This document shows, piece by piece, positions 10,331 through 20,735 of a stretch of 64,000 nucleotides of DNA. The notes under the pieces are model-generated. The model was given only the letters and a program-made list of their open reading frames with translations, had not been told where the DNA came from and ran no database searches. Both the position numbers and the translations under genes were made by a program. Position 1 is the first letter of the stretch. Every line of letters starts with the position of its first letter. This stretch comes from Balaenoptera acutorostrata (lineage: Eukaryota > Chordata > Mammalia > Artiodactyla > Balaenopteridae). Location of the stretch: positions 9,551,654 to 9,615,653 of the forward strand of contig NC_080067.1 in the NCBI RefSeq assembly GCF_949987535.1. Reading direction: 5' to 3'.

Positions 10331-12343
10331 GGGAGACCTTCAAGATGGCAAAGGAGTGAGACGTGGAGATCACCTTCCTCCCCACAAATACATCAGAAAT
10401 ACATCTACATGTGGAACAACTCCTACAGAACACTTACAGGATGCTAGCAGAAGACCTCAGACTTCCCAAAAGGCAAGAAACTCCCCACGTACCTGGGTAG
10501 GGCAAAAGAAAAAAGAAAAAAGAGACAAAAGAATAGGGATGGGACCTGTACCTCTGGGAGGGAGCTGTGAAGGAGGAAAAGTTTCCACACACTAGGAAAC
10601 CCCTTCACTGGCAGAGATGGGGGGGTGGGGGAGGGCGAAGCTTCAGAGCCACAGAGGAGAGCGCAGCCACAGGGGCGCAGAGGGCAAAGCGGAGAGATTC
10701 CCACACAGAGGAGCGGTGCCGACCAGCACTCACCAGCCTGAGAGGCTTGTCTGCTCACCCGCCGGGGTGGGCGGGGGCTGGGAGCTGAGGCTCGGGCTTC
10801 GGAGGTCAGACCCCAGGGAGAGGACTGGGGTTGGCGGCGTGAACACAGCCTGAAGGGGGCTAGTGCGCCACAGCTAGCTGGGAGGGAGTCCTGGAAAAAG
10901 TCTGCAGCTGCCTAAGAGGCAAGAGACCATTGATTCAGGGGAGAGGAGGGGATTCAGAGCACCACGTAAACGAACTCCAGAGATGGGCATGAGCCGCGGC
11001 TATCAGCGAGGACCCCAGAGACGGACATGAGACGCTAAGGCTGCTGCTGCCACCACCAAGAAACCTGTGTGCGAGCACAGGTCACTCTCCACACCCGCCC
11101 CTCCTGGGAGCCAGTGCAGCCCGCCACGGCCAGGGTCCTGTGATCCAGGGTCAACTTCCCCAGGAGAATGCACGGCACGCCTCAGGCTGCTGCAACATCA
11201 CGTGGGCCTCTGCCGCCGCAGGCTCGCCCCCCATCCATACCCCTCCCTCCACCGGGCCTGAGTGAGCCAGAGCCCCCGAAGCAGCTGCTCCTTTAACCCC
11301 GTCCTGTCTGAGCGGGAACAGATGCCCTCAGACGACCTACACGCAGAGGTGGGTCCAAATCCAAAGCTGAACCCCAGGAACTGTGCGAACAAAGAAGAGA
11401 AAGGGAAATCTCTCCCAGCAGCCTCAGGAGCAGCGGATTAAATCTCCACAATCAACTTGATGTACCCTGCATCTGTGGAATACCTGAATAGACAACGGAT
11501 CATCCCAAAATTGAGGTGATGGACATTGGGAGCAATGATATATATATATTTTTTCTTTTTCTCTTTTTGTGACTGTGTATGTGTATGCTTCTTTGTGTGA
11601 TTTTGTCTGTATAGGTTTGCTTTTACCATTTGTCCTAGGGTTCTGTCTGTCCATTTTTTGTTTTTGTTTTTTTTAGTATAGTTTTTAGTGCTTGTTATCA
11701 TTGGTGGATTTGTTTTTTGGTTTGGTTGCTCTCTTTGTTCTTCCTTTTTTTTTATATTACTTTTTAAAATAATTTTATTTTTTAATTTAATTCTTTATTT
11801 TCTTTTCTTTTTCCTTCTTTCTTTTTTTCTCCCTTTTCTTCTGAGCCTTGTTGCTGGCAGGGTCTTGGTGCTCCAGCCAGGTGTCAGGCCTGTGCCTCTG
11901 AGGTGGGACTGCTGTGTTCAGGACACTGGTCCACCAGAGACCTCCTGGCTCCATGTAATATTAAACAGAGAAAGCTCTCCCAGAGATCTCCATCTCAACA
12001 CTAAGACCCAGCTCCGCTCAACGACCAACAAGCTACAGTGCTGGACACCCTATGCCAAACAACTAGCAAGACAGGAACACAACCTCACCCATTAGCAGAG
12101 AGGCTGCCTAAAATCATACTAAGTTCACAGACACCCCAAAACACACCAACGGACATGGTCCTGCCCACCAGAAAGACAAGATCCAGCCTCATCCTCCAGA
12201 ACACGGGCACCAGTCCCCTCCACCAGGAAGCCTACACAACCCACTGAACCAACTTAGCCACTGGAGGCAGACACCATAAACAACAGGAACTGCGAACCTG
12301 CAGCCTGAGGAAAGGAGATCCCAAACACAGTAAGTCAAGCAAA
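10331..12343 (+). promoter_or_regulatory. L1-B 5' UTR (former promoter)
   Basis: Homologous to 1555-3440. The YY1-like core survives in part (caagatggca, 10341-10350). Many CpGs are converted to TG/CA. Positions 11640-11850 hold a T-rich stretch largely missing from L1-A. ORFs in this stretch are not genes. Confidence 0.85.
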
Positions 12344-13236
12344 ATGAGAAGACAGAGAAACACACAGCAGATGAAGGAGCAAGGTAAAAACCCACCAGAC
12401 CAAACAAATGAAGAGGATATAGGCAGTCTACCTGAAAAAGAATTCAGAGTAATGATAGTGAATATGATACCAAATCTTGGACCTAGAATGGAGAAAATAC
12501 AAGAAACATTTAACAAGGACCTAGAAGAACTAAAGAGTGAACAAACAATGATGAACAACACAATAAATAAAATTAAAAATTCTCTAGAAGGAATCAATAG
12601 CAGAATAACTGAGGCATAAGAACTGATCAGTGACCTGGAAAATAAAATAGTGGAAATAACTACTGCAGAGTAGAATAAAGAAAAAAGAATGAAAAGAATT
12701 GAGGACAGTCTCAGAGACCTCTGGGACAACATTAAATGCACAAACATTCGAATTATAGAGGTCCCAGAGAAGAAGAGAAAAAGAAAGGGACTGAGAAAAT
12801 ATTTGAAGAGATTATAGTTGAAAACTTCCCTAATATGGGAAAGGAAATAGTTAATCAAGTCCAGGAAGCGCAGAGAGTCCCATACAGGGTAAATCCAAGG
12901 AGAAACATGCCAAGACACATATTAATCAAACTATCAAAAATTAAACACAAAGAAAAAATATTAAAAGCTGCAAGGGAAAAACAACAAATAACATACAAGG
13001 GAATCCCCATAAGGTTAACAGCTAATCTTTCAGCAGAAACTCTGCAAGCCAGAAGGGAGTGACAGGACATATTTAAAGTGATGAAAGGGAAAAACCTGCA
13101 ACCAAGATTACTCTACCAAGCAAGGATCTCATTCAGATTCGATGGAGAAATTAAAAACTTTACAGACAAGCAAAAGCTAAGAGAATTCAGCATCACCAAA
13201 CCAGCTTTACAACAAATGCTAAAGAAACTTCTTTAG
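12344..13236 (+). pseudogene. L1 ORF1: L1-B ORF1 pseudogene
   Basis: Same start context and coiled-coil opening as L1-A ORF1 (MRRQ...TQQMKEQ). It is broken by TAA at 12617-12619 (from a Glu codon), TAG at 12671-12673 (from Gln in L1-A) and a 1-nt deletion near 12770 in the poly-Glu stretch before the C-terminal domain. The downstream half is still readable in another frame (12736-13062), including the Leu codon that is mutated in L1-A. It ends at TAG 13234-13236. No ORF1p function is possible. Confidence 0.92.
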
Positions 13237-13294
13237 GCAGGAAAAGCAAGAAAAGGAAAAGACCTACAATAACAAACCCAAAACAATTAAGAAA

Positions 13295-16200
13295 ATGGTA
13301 ATAGGAACATACATATCGATAATTGCCTTAAATGTAAATGGATTCAATGCTCCCACCAAAAGACATAGACTGGCTGAATGGATATAAAAACAAGACCCAT
13401 GTATATGCTGTCTACAAGAGACCCACTTCAGACCTAGGGACCCATAAAGACTGAAAGTGAGGGGATGGAAAAAGATATTCCATGCAAATGGAAATCAAAA
13501 GAAAGCTGGAGTAGCAATTCTCATATCAGACAAAATAGAATTTAAAATAAAGATTATTACAAGAGACAAAGAAGGACACTACATAATGATCAAGGGATCA
13601 ATCCAAGAAGAAGATATAACAATTGTAAATATTTATGCACACAGCATAGGAACACCTCAATACATAAGGAAAATGCTAACAGCCATAAAAGGGGAAATCG
13701 ACAGTAACACAATAATAATAGGGGACTTTAACACCCCAATTTCACCAGTGGACAGATCAACCAAAATGAAAATAAACAAGGAAACACAAGCTTTAAATGA
13801 CACATTAAATAAGATGGACTTAATTGATATTTATAGGACATTCCATCCAAAAACAATAGAATACACTTTCTTCTCAAGTGCTAATGGAACATTCTCCAGG
13901 ATAGATCATATCTTGGGTCACAAATCAAGCCTTGGTAAATTTAAGAAAAGTGAAATCATATCAAATATCTTTTCTGATCACAATGCTATGAGACTAGATA
14001 TCAATTACAGAAAAAAACCTGTAAAAAATACAAACACATTGAGGCTAAACAATACACTACTTAATAACCAAGAGATCACTGAAGAAATCAAAGAGGAAAT
14101 CAAAAAATACCTAGAAACAAATGACAATGTAAACACGATGACCCAAAACCTGTGGGATGCAGCAAAAGCAGTTCTAAAAGGAAACCTTATAGCAATACAA
14201 TCCTACTTCAAGAAACAAGAAGAATCTCCAATAAACAACCTAACCTTACACCTAAAGCAATTAGAGAAAGAAGACCACAAAGAACCCCAAAGTTTGCAGA
14301 AGGAAAGAAATCATAAAGATCAGATCAGAAATAAATGAGAAAGAAATGAAGGAAACAATAGCAAAATCAATAAAACTAAAAGCTGCTTCTTTGACAAGAT
14401 AAACAAAATTGATAAAGCATCAGACAGACTCATCAAGATAAAAAGGGAGAAGACTGAAGTCAATAGAAATAGAAATGAAAAAGAAGTAACAACTGACACT
14501 GCAGAAACACAAAGAATCATGAGACATTACTACAAGCAACTCTATGCCAATAAAATGGACAACCTGGAAGAAATGGACAAATTCTTAGAAAAGCACAGCC
14601 TTCCAAGATGGAACCAGGAAGAAATAGAAAATATAAAGAGGCCAATCACAAGCACTGAAATTGAAACTGTGATTAAAAATCTTCCAACAAACAAAAGCCC
14701 AGGATCAGATGGCTTCACAGGCAAATTCTATCAAATTTAGAGAAGAGCTAACACCTATCCTTCTCAAACTCTTCCAAAATATAGCAGAGGGAGGAACACT
14801 CCCAAACTCATTCTACGAGGCCACCATCACCCTGATAACAAAACCAGAAAAAAGATGTCACAAAGAAAGAAAACTACACGCCAATAACACTGATGAGCAT
14901 AGATGCAAAGACTGTCAACAAAATACTAGCAAACAGAATCTAAGAGCACATTAAAAGCATCATACACCATGATCAATTGGAGTTTATCCCAGGAATGCAA
15001 GGATTCTTCATTATATGCAAATCAATCAATGTGATAAACCATATTAACAAACTGAAGAATAAAAACTATATGATCATCTCAATAGATGAAGAAAAAGCTT
15101 TTGACAAAATTCAACACCAATTTATGATAAGTACCCTCCAGGAAGTAGGCATAGAGGGAACTTACCTTAACATAATAAAGGCCATATATGACAAACCCAC
15201 AGCCAACATCGTCCTCAATGGTGAAAAACTGAGACCATTTCCACTAAGATAAGGAAAAAGACAAGGTTGCCCACTCTCACCGCTATTATTCAACATTGTT
15301 TTGGAGGTTTTAGCCACAGCAATCAGAAAAGAAAAAAAATAAAAGGAATTCAAATCGGAAAAGAAGAAGTAAAGCTGTCACTGTTTGCAGATGACATGAT
15401 ACTATACATAGAGAATCCTAAAGATGCTACCAGAAAACTACTAGAGCTAATCAATGAATTTGGTAAAGTAGCAGGATACAAAATTAATGCACAGAAATCT
15501 CTTGCATTCCTATACACTAATGATGAAAAATCTGAAAGTGAAATTAAGGAAACCCTGCCATTTACCACTGCAAAAAAAAGAATAAAATACCTAGGAATAA
15601 ACCTACCTAAGGAGACAAAAGACCTGTATGCAGACATATAAGACACTGATGAAAGAAATTAAAGATGATACAAATAGATGGAGAGATATACCATGTTCTT
15701 GGATTGGAAGAATCAACATTGTGAAAATGACTATACTACCCAAAGCAATCTGCAGATTCAGTGCAATCCCTATCGAACTACCACTGGCATTTTTCACAGA
15801 ACTAGAACAAAACAAATCACAATTTGTATGGAAACACAAGACCCCAAAAAGCCAAAGGAATCTTGAGAAAGAAAAACGGAGGTGGAGGAATCAGGCTCCC
15901 TGACTTCAGACTATGCTACAAAGCCACAGTAATCAAGACAATACGGTACTGGCACAAAAACAGAAATATAGATCAATGGAACAGGATAGAAAGCCCAGAG
16001 ATAAACCCACGCACGTGTGAGTCACCTTATTTTTGATAAAGGATGCAAGAATACACAGTGGAGAAAAGACAGCCTCTTCAATAAGTGGTGCTGGGAAAAC
16101 TGGACAGGTACATGTAAAAGAATGAAATTAGAACACTCTCTAACACTATACACAAAAATAAACTCAAAATGGATTAAAGACCTAAATGTAAAGCCAGACA

Positions 16201-17094
16201 CTATCAAACTCTTAGAGGAAAACATAGGCAGAACACTCTATGACATAAATCACAGCAAAATCCTCTTTGACCCACCTCTTGGAGAAATGGAAATAAAAAC
16301 AAAAGGGACCTAATGAAACTTAAAAGCTTTTGCACAGCAAAGGAAAGTGTAAACAAGACAAAAAGACAACCCTCAGAAAGGGAGAAAATATTTGTAACTG
16401 AAGCGACTGACAAAGGATTAATCTCCAAAATTTACAAGCAGCGCATGCAGCTCAATATCAAAAAAACAAACAACCCAATCCAAAAATGGGCAGAAGACCT
16501 AAATAGACATTTCTCCAAACTTGATATACAGATTGCCAACAAACACTTGAAAGAATGCTCAACATCATTAATCATTAGAGAAATGCAAATCAAAACTACC
16601 ATGAGATATCATCTCACACCAGTCAGAATGGCTATCATCAAAAAATCTACAAACAGTAAGAGCTGGAGAGGGTGCAGAGAAAAGGGAACCCTCTTGCACT
16701 GTTGGTGGGAATGTAAATTGATACAGCCACTATAGAGAACATTATGGAGGTTCCTTAAAAACTAAAAATAGAACTACCATACGACCCAGCAATCCCACTA
16801 CTGGGCATATATCCTGAGACAACCATAATTCAAAAAGAGTTATGTACCACAATGTTCATTGCAGCACTATTTGCAATAGTCAGGACATGGAAGCAACCTA
16901 AGTGTCCAGCGACAGATGAATGAGTAAAGAAAATGTGGCACATATATACAATGGAATATTACTCAGCCATAAAAAGAAACGAAATTGAGTTATTTGTAGT
17001 GAGGTGGATGGACCTAGAGACTGTCATACAGAGTGAAGTAAGTCAAAAAGAGAAAAGCAAATACCATATGCTAACACATATATATGGAATCTAA
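13295..17094 (+). pseudogene. L1 ORF2: L1-B ORF2 pseudogene
   Basis: The full ORF2 length is present but broken many times. TAA at 13385 and at 13445 lie in the endonuclease domain. Indels near 14275, 14733 and 14848 shift the frame. TAA at 15250 lies in the reverse transcriptase, with further indels near 15632 and 16305, and TAG at 16733. Long readable pieces remain, such as the endonuclease part 13457-14338 with GDFN, SRIDH and SDHN, and the FADD motif near 15387. The first Cys of the C-terminal motif is replaced by Ser (AGC at 16661). Confidence 0.93.
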
Positions 17095-17453
17095 AAAAAA
17101 AAAAAAATGGGTTCTGAAGAACCTAGGGGCAGGACAGGAATAAAGACGCAGATGTAGAGAATGGACTTGAGGACACGGGGAGGGGGAAGGGTAAACTGGG
17201 ACGAAGTGAGAGAGTGGCATGGACATATATACACTACCAAATGTACAATAGATAGCTAGTGGGAAGCAGCCGCATAGCACAGGGAGATCAGCTCGGTGCT
17301 TTGTGACCACCTAGAGGTGTGGGAGGGAGATGCAAGAGGGAGGAGATGTGGGCATATATTTATAGGTAGAGCTGATTCACTTTGTTATACAGCAGAAACT
17401 AACACACCATTGTAAAGCAATTATACTCCAAAAAAGATGTTTAAAAAAAAAAA
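17095..17453 (+). other. L1-B 3' UTR and A-tail with mutated poly(A) signal
   Basis: Matches the L1-A 3' UTR but the second G-rich block is much shortened (around 17315-17340) and the hexamer is AAAAAA at 17430-17435. The tail merges with the right TSD (17449-17463). Confidence 0.9.
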
Positions 17454-17463
17454 GTCAATGCAG

Positions 17464-18165
17464 TTCTAATCAATATCCAAACAGGTTTTCAAGGAACTTC
17501 ATCTGCCAGTTAAAAAGCGTTTATGGAGGAGCCAAGGACCATGAATAGCCACTCATGAAAAACAACAAGGTAAGGGAAACTGCCCTACTAGGAAACATGT
17601 ATGTATTAAATCCATAGTAATTAATAGATTTTAGGCACAGAGATAGACATACAGACCAAATGAGCAGTTAGAGAGCCCAAATCAGACCCCAATATAAATA
17701 GTAACTTGATTTATGAGAGAGGTGGCACTGCATATCAAAGAGGAAATAATTAACTATAGTTATCCATAAAGGAAAACAAAATAAAATGAGATCAATACTT
17801 TTGCCATAGACAAGAAAATCAATTCAAAGATGAATAAAAACTTAAAAGTAAAAAATAAGATGTTAAAGTTTTTGGATATGCCATCTAAATGACCTTAAAG
17901 TTAGGTAGGATTTTTTTAATATACAAATGACAAATCATAAAGTTAAAAATGAATAAGTTTGACTCCATTAAAAGAAAGAATTTATTTTCATCAGTTGGTA
18001 CCATAAGGAGAATAAAAGTATAATCTACAAACTGGAAAGAGATAGTTGTATCATATATAACACAGAAAAGCGTCAGTATCCAGAATACATAAAGAATCCT
18101 TACTCATGACTAAAGAGTAAAAATGTTAAAGTGAACAAAAGAAATCATTTTAGTCAGAATAAGTT
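17464..18165 (+). mobile_element. Ancient L1 ORF2 relic, right half
   Basis: Continues the relic at 10140-10330. Recognisable blocks of old L1 ORF2 occur in order: gacttgatttatgagaga-like, ggtggcactgca, atgaccttaaagttagg, gtttgactccattaaaa, and atccagaatacataaaga. The protein frame is destroyed. Confidence 0.8.
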
Positions 18166-18184
18166 ATACTATGCTGGAACAACA

Positions 18185-18595
18185 AATAAACCTAAAAATC
18201 TCAGGGGATTAAACCCTGCAAAGACTTATTTCCTGCTCACAGATTGTCTGCTGAAGGTCAAGTGACTCTCCAGGGCTGCTGTCCTTTATGCAGTGATTCA
18301 GTCATGCAAACGGTTTCCATCCTGCAGGTCCACCATCTCCATATGCACCCCTGTGATCACTGTCTCAGGAGAAGACAGCTCAAGAGTCATGCACCAGCTC
18401 GCAAATGCTCTGGTTCTTCTCATGGCCCATTGGCCAGAACTACTCATACAACCCCCACAAGAGGAAGGACGATGGGAAACTGGGGGGACTACATAGGGAA
18501 TGGTGAGCAGAAATTCCTCCGGGATAGGCATAAAGAGATATTTCATAGAAGGGGGGACACAAATAGCCAAAGAAACAGATGAGGAAATGCTCCAA
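18185..18595. other. Probable ancient interspersed repeat, family not assigned
   Basis: The arrangement (gcaaagacttatttcctgct near the left, ccattggccagaactac in the middle, gaggaaggacgatgggaaa after it) recalls a widespread old mammalian repeat, but I cannot name it. ORFs on both strands here (18244-18582 and 18298-18570) show no domain. Confidence 0.4.
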
Positions 18596-18604
18596 TGTAA
18601 CCAG

Positions 18605-18834
18605 GGAAGCCCATACTAGAATCCCTATCAGATACCATTTTACCTACATACACATTGGCAAAAATTCAAAAGTCTGACTACACCAAATGTTGTTGACAAG
18701 AGTGGGGAGCAACAAACCAACAAATCTCCTTTTGCTGATGGAAGAGCAAATCGGAACAGCCATTTTGGGAGACAATTTGGCCTCCTCTTGAGAAGTTGAA
18801 CATGCACATAAACCATAACCCAGCAGTCCCATTT
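18605..18834 (+). mobile_element. Ancient L1/HAL1 ORF2 3' relic, left of SINE
   Basis: Blocks such as ttggcaaaaattcaaaagtc, tggggagcaac, gagacaatttgg and aacccagcagtcccattt in order match the end of old LINE-1-type ORF2. It is interrupted at 18848 by a SINE; a short continuation follows to about 19200. Confidence 0.65.
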
Positions 18835-18848
18835 CTAAGTGGTCTTTA

Positions 18849-19135
18849 TTTTTATTTTTATTTTTATTTTTTTTGGCTGTGTTGGATCTTCGTTTCTGTG
18901 CGAGGGCCTCCTCCAGTTGCGGTGAGCGGGGGCCACTCCTCATCGCGGTGCGCGGGCCTCTCACTATCGTGGCCTCTCTTGTTGTGGAGCACAGGCTCCA
19001 GACGCGCAGGCTCAGTAATTGTGGCTCACGGGCCCAGTTGCTCCGCAGCATGTGGGATCCTCCCAGACCAGGGTATGAACCTGTGTCCCCTGCATTGGCA
19101 GGCAGACTCTCAACCACTGCGCCACCAGGGAAGCC
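18849..19135 (-). mobile_element. CHR-type SINE
   Basis: Minus-strand element: T-rich tail (ATTTTT repeats) at the left, GC-rich body, and tRNA-like head ending in gccaccagggaag at the right. A perfect 14-bp TSD (ctaagtggtcttta at 18835-18848 and 19136-19149) defines it. The 141-residue plus-strand frame at 18796-19221 is a SINE artefact. Confidence 0.95.
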
Positions 19136-19264
19136 CTAAGTGGTCTTTAAAACTATCTGCTCATTGTAAAACCAGAGTTGTAAGCCATAGAGGCCCTGTC
19201 ACAAACTGTGTGTGTATGTAAAATATGAGGTCACAACAGACAAAAACACTTCTGAAATTAAAAC

Positions 19265-19285
19265 GTCGGTCCCTTAAAAAAATAA

Positions 19286-19316
<31 letters not shown>

Positions 19317-19320
19317 AAAC
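19265..19320. repeat. A-rich low-complexity (AAAAT)n run
   Basis: Runs of A with single T, e.g. aaataaaataaaataaaac near 19302-19320. It may be the tail of an old retroposon. Confidence 0.6.
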
Positions 19321-19754
19321 TATTTGCTCTTCTATGGTCAAAAGAATTTTTTTTTTTTTTGATTGAGTGCCTTCTTGCACAGTTTTAAGTTATCTAAAAA
19401 GTTTTCTCACCAATTTAAACAGTCCCAGAAGTTGTAGCTTCTGGCATATTAGAAATATTGAAATTTTTACATCCCTCGTAAATGTATCCAAAGATATCTA
19501 AAAACCATATTAGCTTGATAAATCATCATGATTGCCATCTTCCATTTTAAATACATGTACAAATTCTTCTTCAAAGTCAGAAATTTTACATTGTTCCTAA
19601 TGTAATGCCTTATATGTTTGAAAGTATTTTATTGATCACTCTATTATACTTCTCTGCAATAAGAATATACCTTTAATAAATTAAAATGTATTTATTTTCT
19701 TAATGTTTGGCCCCTGGAGTGCTTATGGCACTCCAGGCATGTGGCACCAAGAGA
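19321..19754. other. AT-rich intergenic sequence
   Basis: No gene or recognisable repeat. It contains a perfect 10-bp inverted repeat with a 5-nt loop at 19713-19737. Confidence 0.5.
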
Positions 19755-20200
19755 CAGAAACAAATCAAGGTGCTATCAACAGGCAACTATACAAATATAT
19801 TGAGGTTACTCACATAATAGATTACTGTACAACTGAAAAATTGGTAAGCTACTGCTACACATATCAACATGGATGAATTTCCGATACATAATTTTAGTGG
19901 AAAAATCAAATCACATAAAAAACACATAAAACAGACAAGATGAGACCACTTACAAAAAAAAAATACAAAGCTAAACAATATATCATTGATAAACTTCTTT
20001 GTAATAGAACTCTAACAGAAAGGCAAAGGAATGATAAACCAAAATCAGAACAGCGATTGCATTCCTTCCAATGAGGAGGGTGAAGGGTGGATTTAGAATA
20101 GGTGAAATGGCATTTACAATGTCCCACTCCCGACATGGGATGTTTATTTTACTATTATATTTTTTATGCACAGAATATTTTTAAATGTTTTTAAAGAGGA
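19755..20200 (+). mobile_element. Ancient L1/HAL1-like 3' end relic
   Basis: Sequence order (caacatggatgaatttc, ataattttagtgg, aacagacaagatgagac, then a gaggagggtga block) recalls the end of old L1/HAL1 elements. Strongly decayed. Confidence 0.5.
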
Positions 20201-20507
20201 GATTAGTGGCTACAAGGGTACTGAGCGACCCGCTGTAGAGAGTCCTCATTATGACCCAGGTGATGTGTCTGGGGAATGTCCAGGAAGCCTGTCCTTTCTG
20301 CCTGAGCCCTCTATGTTGGGGTGCTGTCAGATCAGCTCTCTGCTAGAAAGCTCTCACATCTGCGGCTTAGAATTTATCTGGTAGGACTGAATGTTTTTCT
20401 CTAAGACTTCATCTCCAGCTTTGATTGACATCTCATTGGCTCTTTAAAGCCTTTGCTTGTCCACGCAGGAGATCTCCAGCATAGAGTATCATTTTCTTTT
20501 ACACAAA
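20201..20507. other. Intergenic sequence, nothing recognised
   Basis: Short frame 20166-20384 has no domain. No repeat identified. Confidence 0.5.
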
Positions 20508-20650
20508 CAGATTCATTCATTCATTAATTCACTCATTCATTCATCAAATGTTTATTAACCTCCTAATCTGTGTCAGATCCTGTGAAGACCACAAAGCAGT
20601 CTTTGTTCTCTTGAAGCCTAAGGGAATTTTAGTATAAGAAGTCAGGATCA
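20508..20650 (-). mobile_element. L2 3' end relic
   Basis: Begins with tcattcattcattaattcac then aaatgtttattaacctcct, the reverse complement of the L2 3' terminus (its TGAA repeats), and continues with the decayed L2 body (tctttgttctcttgaagcct). Confidence 0.6.
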
Positions 20651-20654
20651 TTCA

Positions 20655-20735
20655 AAGGAAAGAACAGAAGAAGGGAGGAAAAGAGGGGAGGTGGAGAGGG
20701 AAGGAAGAAAGCTTTCTAAGAAAAGGAGATGAACA
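20655..20735. repeat. Purine-rich tract
   Basis: About 80 nt almost wholly A/G on the plus strand (gaagggaggaaaagagggg and following). Low-complexity sequence capable of unusual DNA structures. Confidence 0.7.

Larger units (their letters stand above)
10331..17453 (+). mobile_element. L1: L1-B: full-length but inactivated LINE-1
   Basis: This is a 7.1 kb element parallel to L1-A: 5' UTR 10331-12343, ORF1 remnant 12344-13236, ORF2 remnant 13295-17094, then 3' UTR and A-tail. It is flanked by a TSD. Multiple stops, frameshifts, CpG decay and loss of the poly(A) hexamer (AAAAAA at 17430-17435 where L1-A has AATAAA) show it has been dead for some time. It interrupts an ancient L1 and is in direct orientation to L1-A, 1.7 kb away. 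Confidence 0.96.

Noticed and set aside
10263..12407. Open frames in the L1-B 5' UTR
   Set aside because: Same reason as for L1-A. Their homologous positions in L1-A do not keep the same frames.
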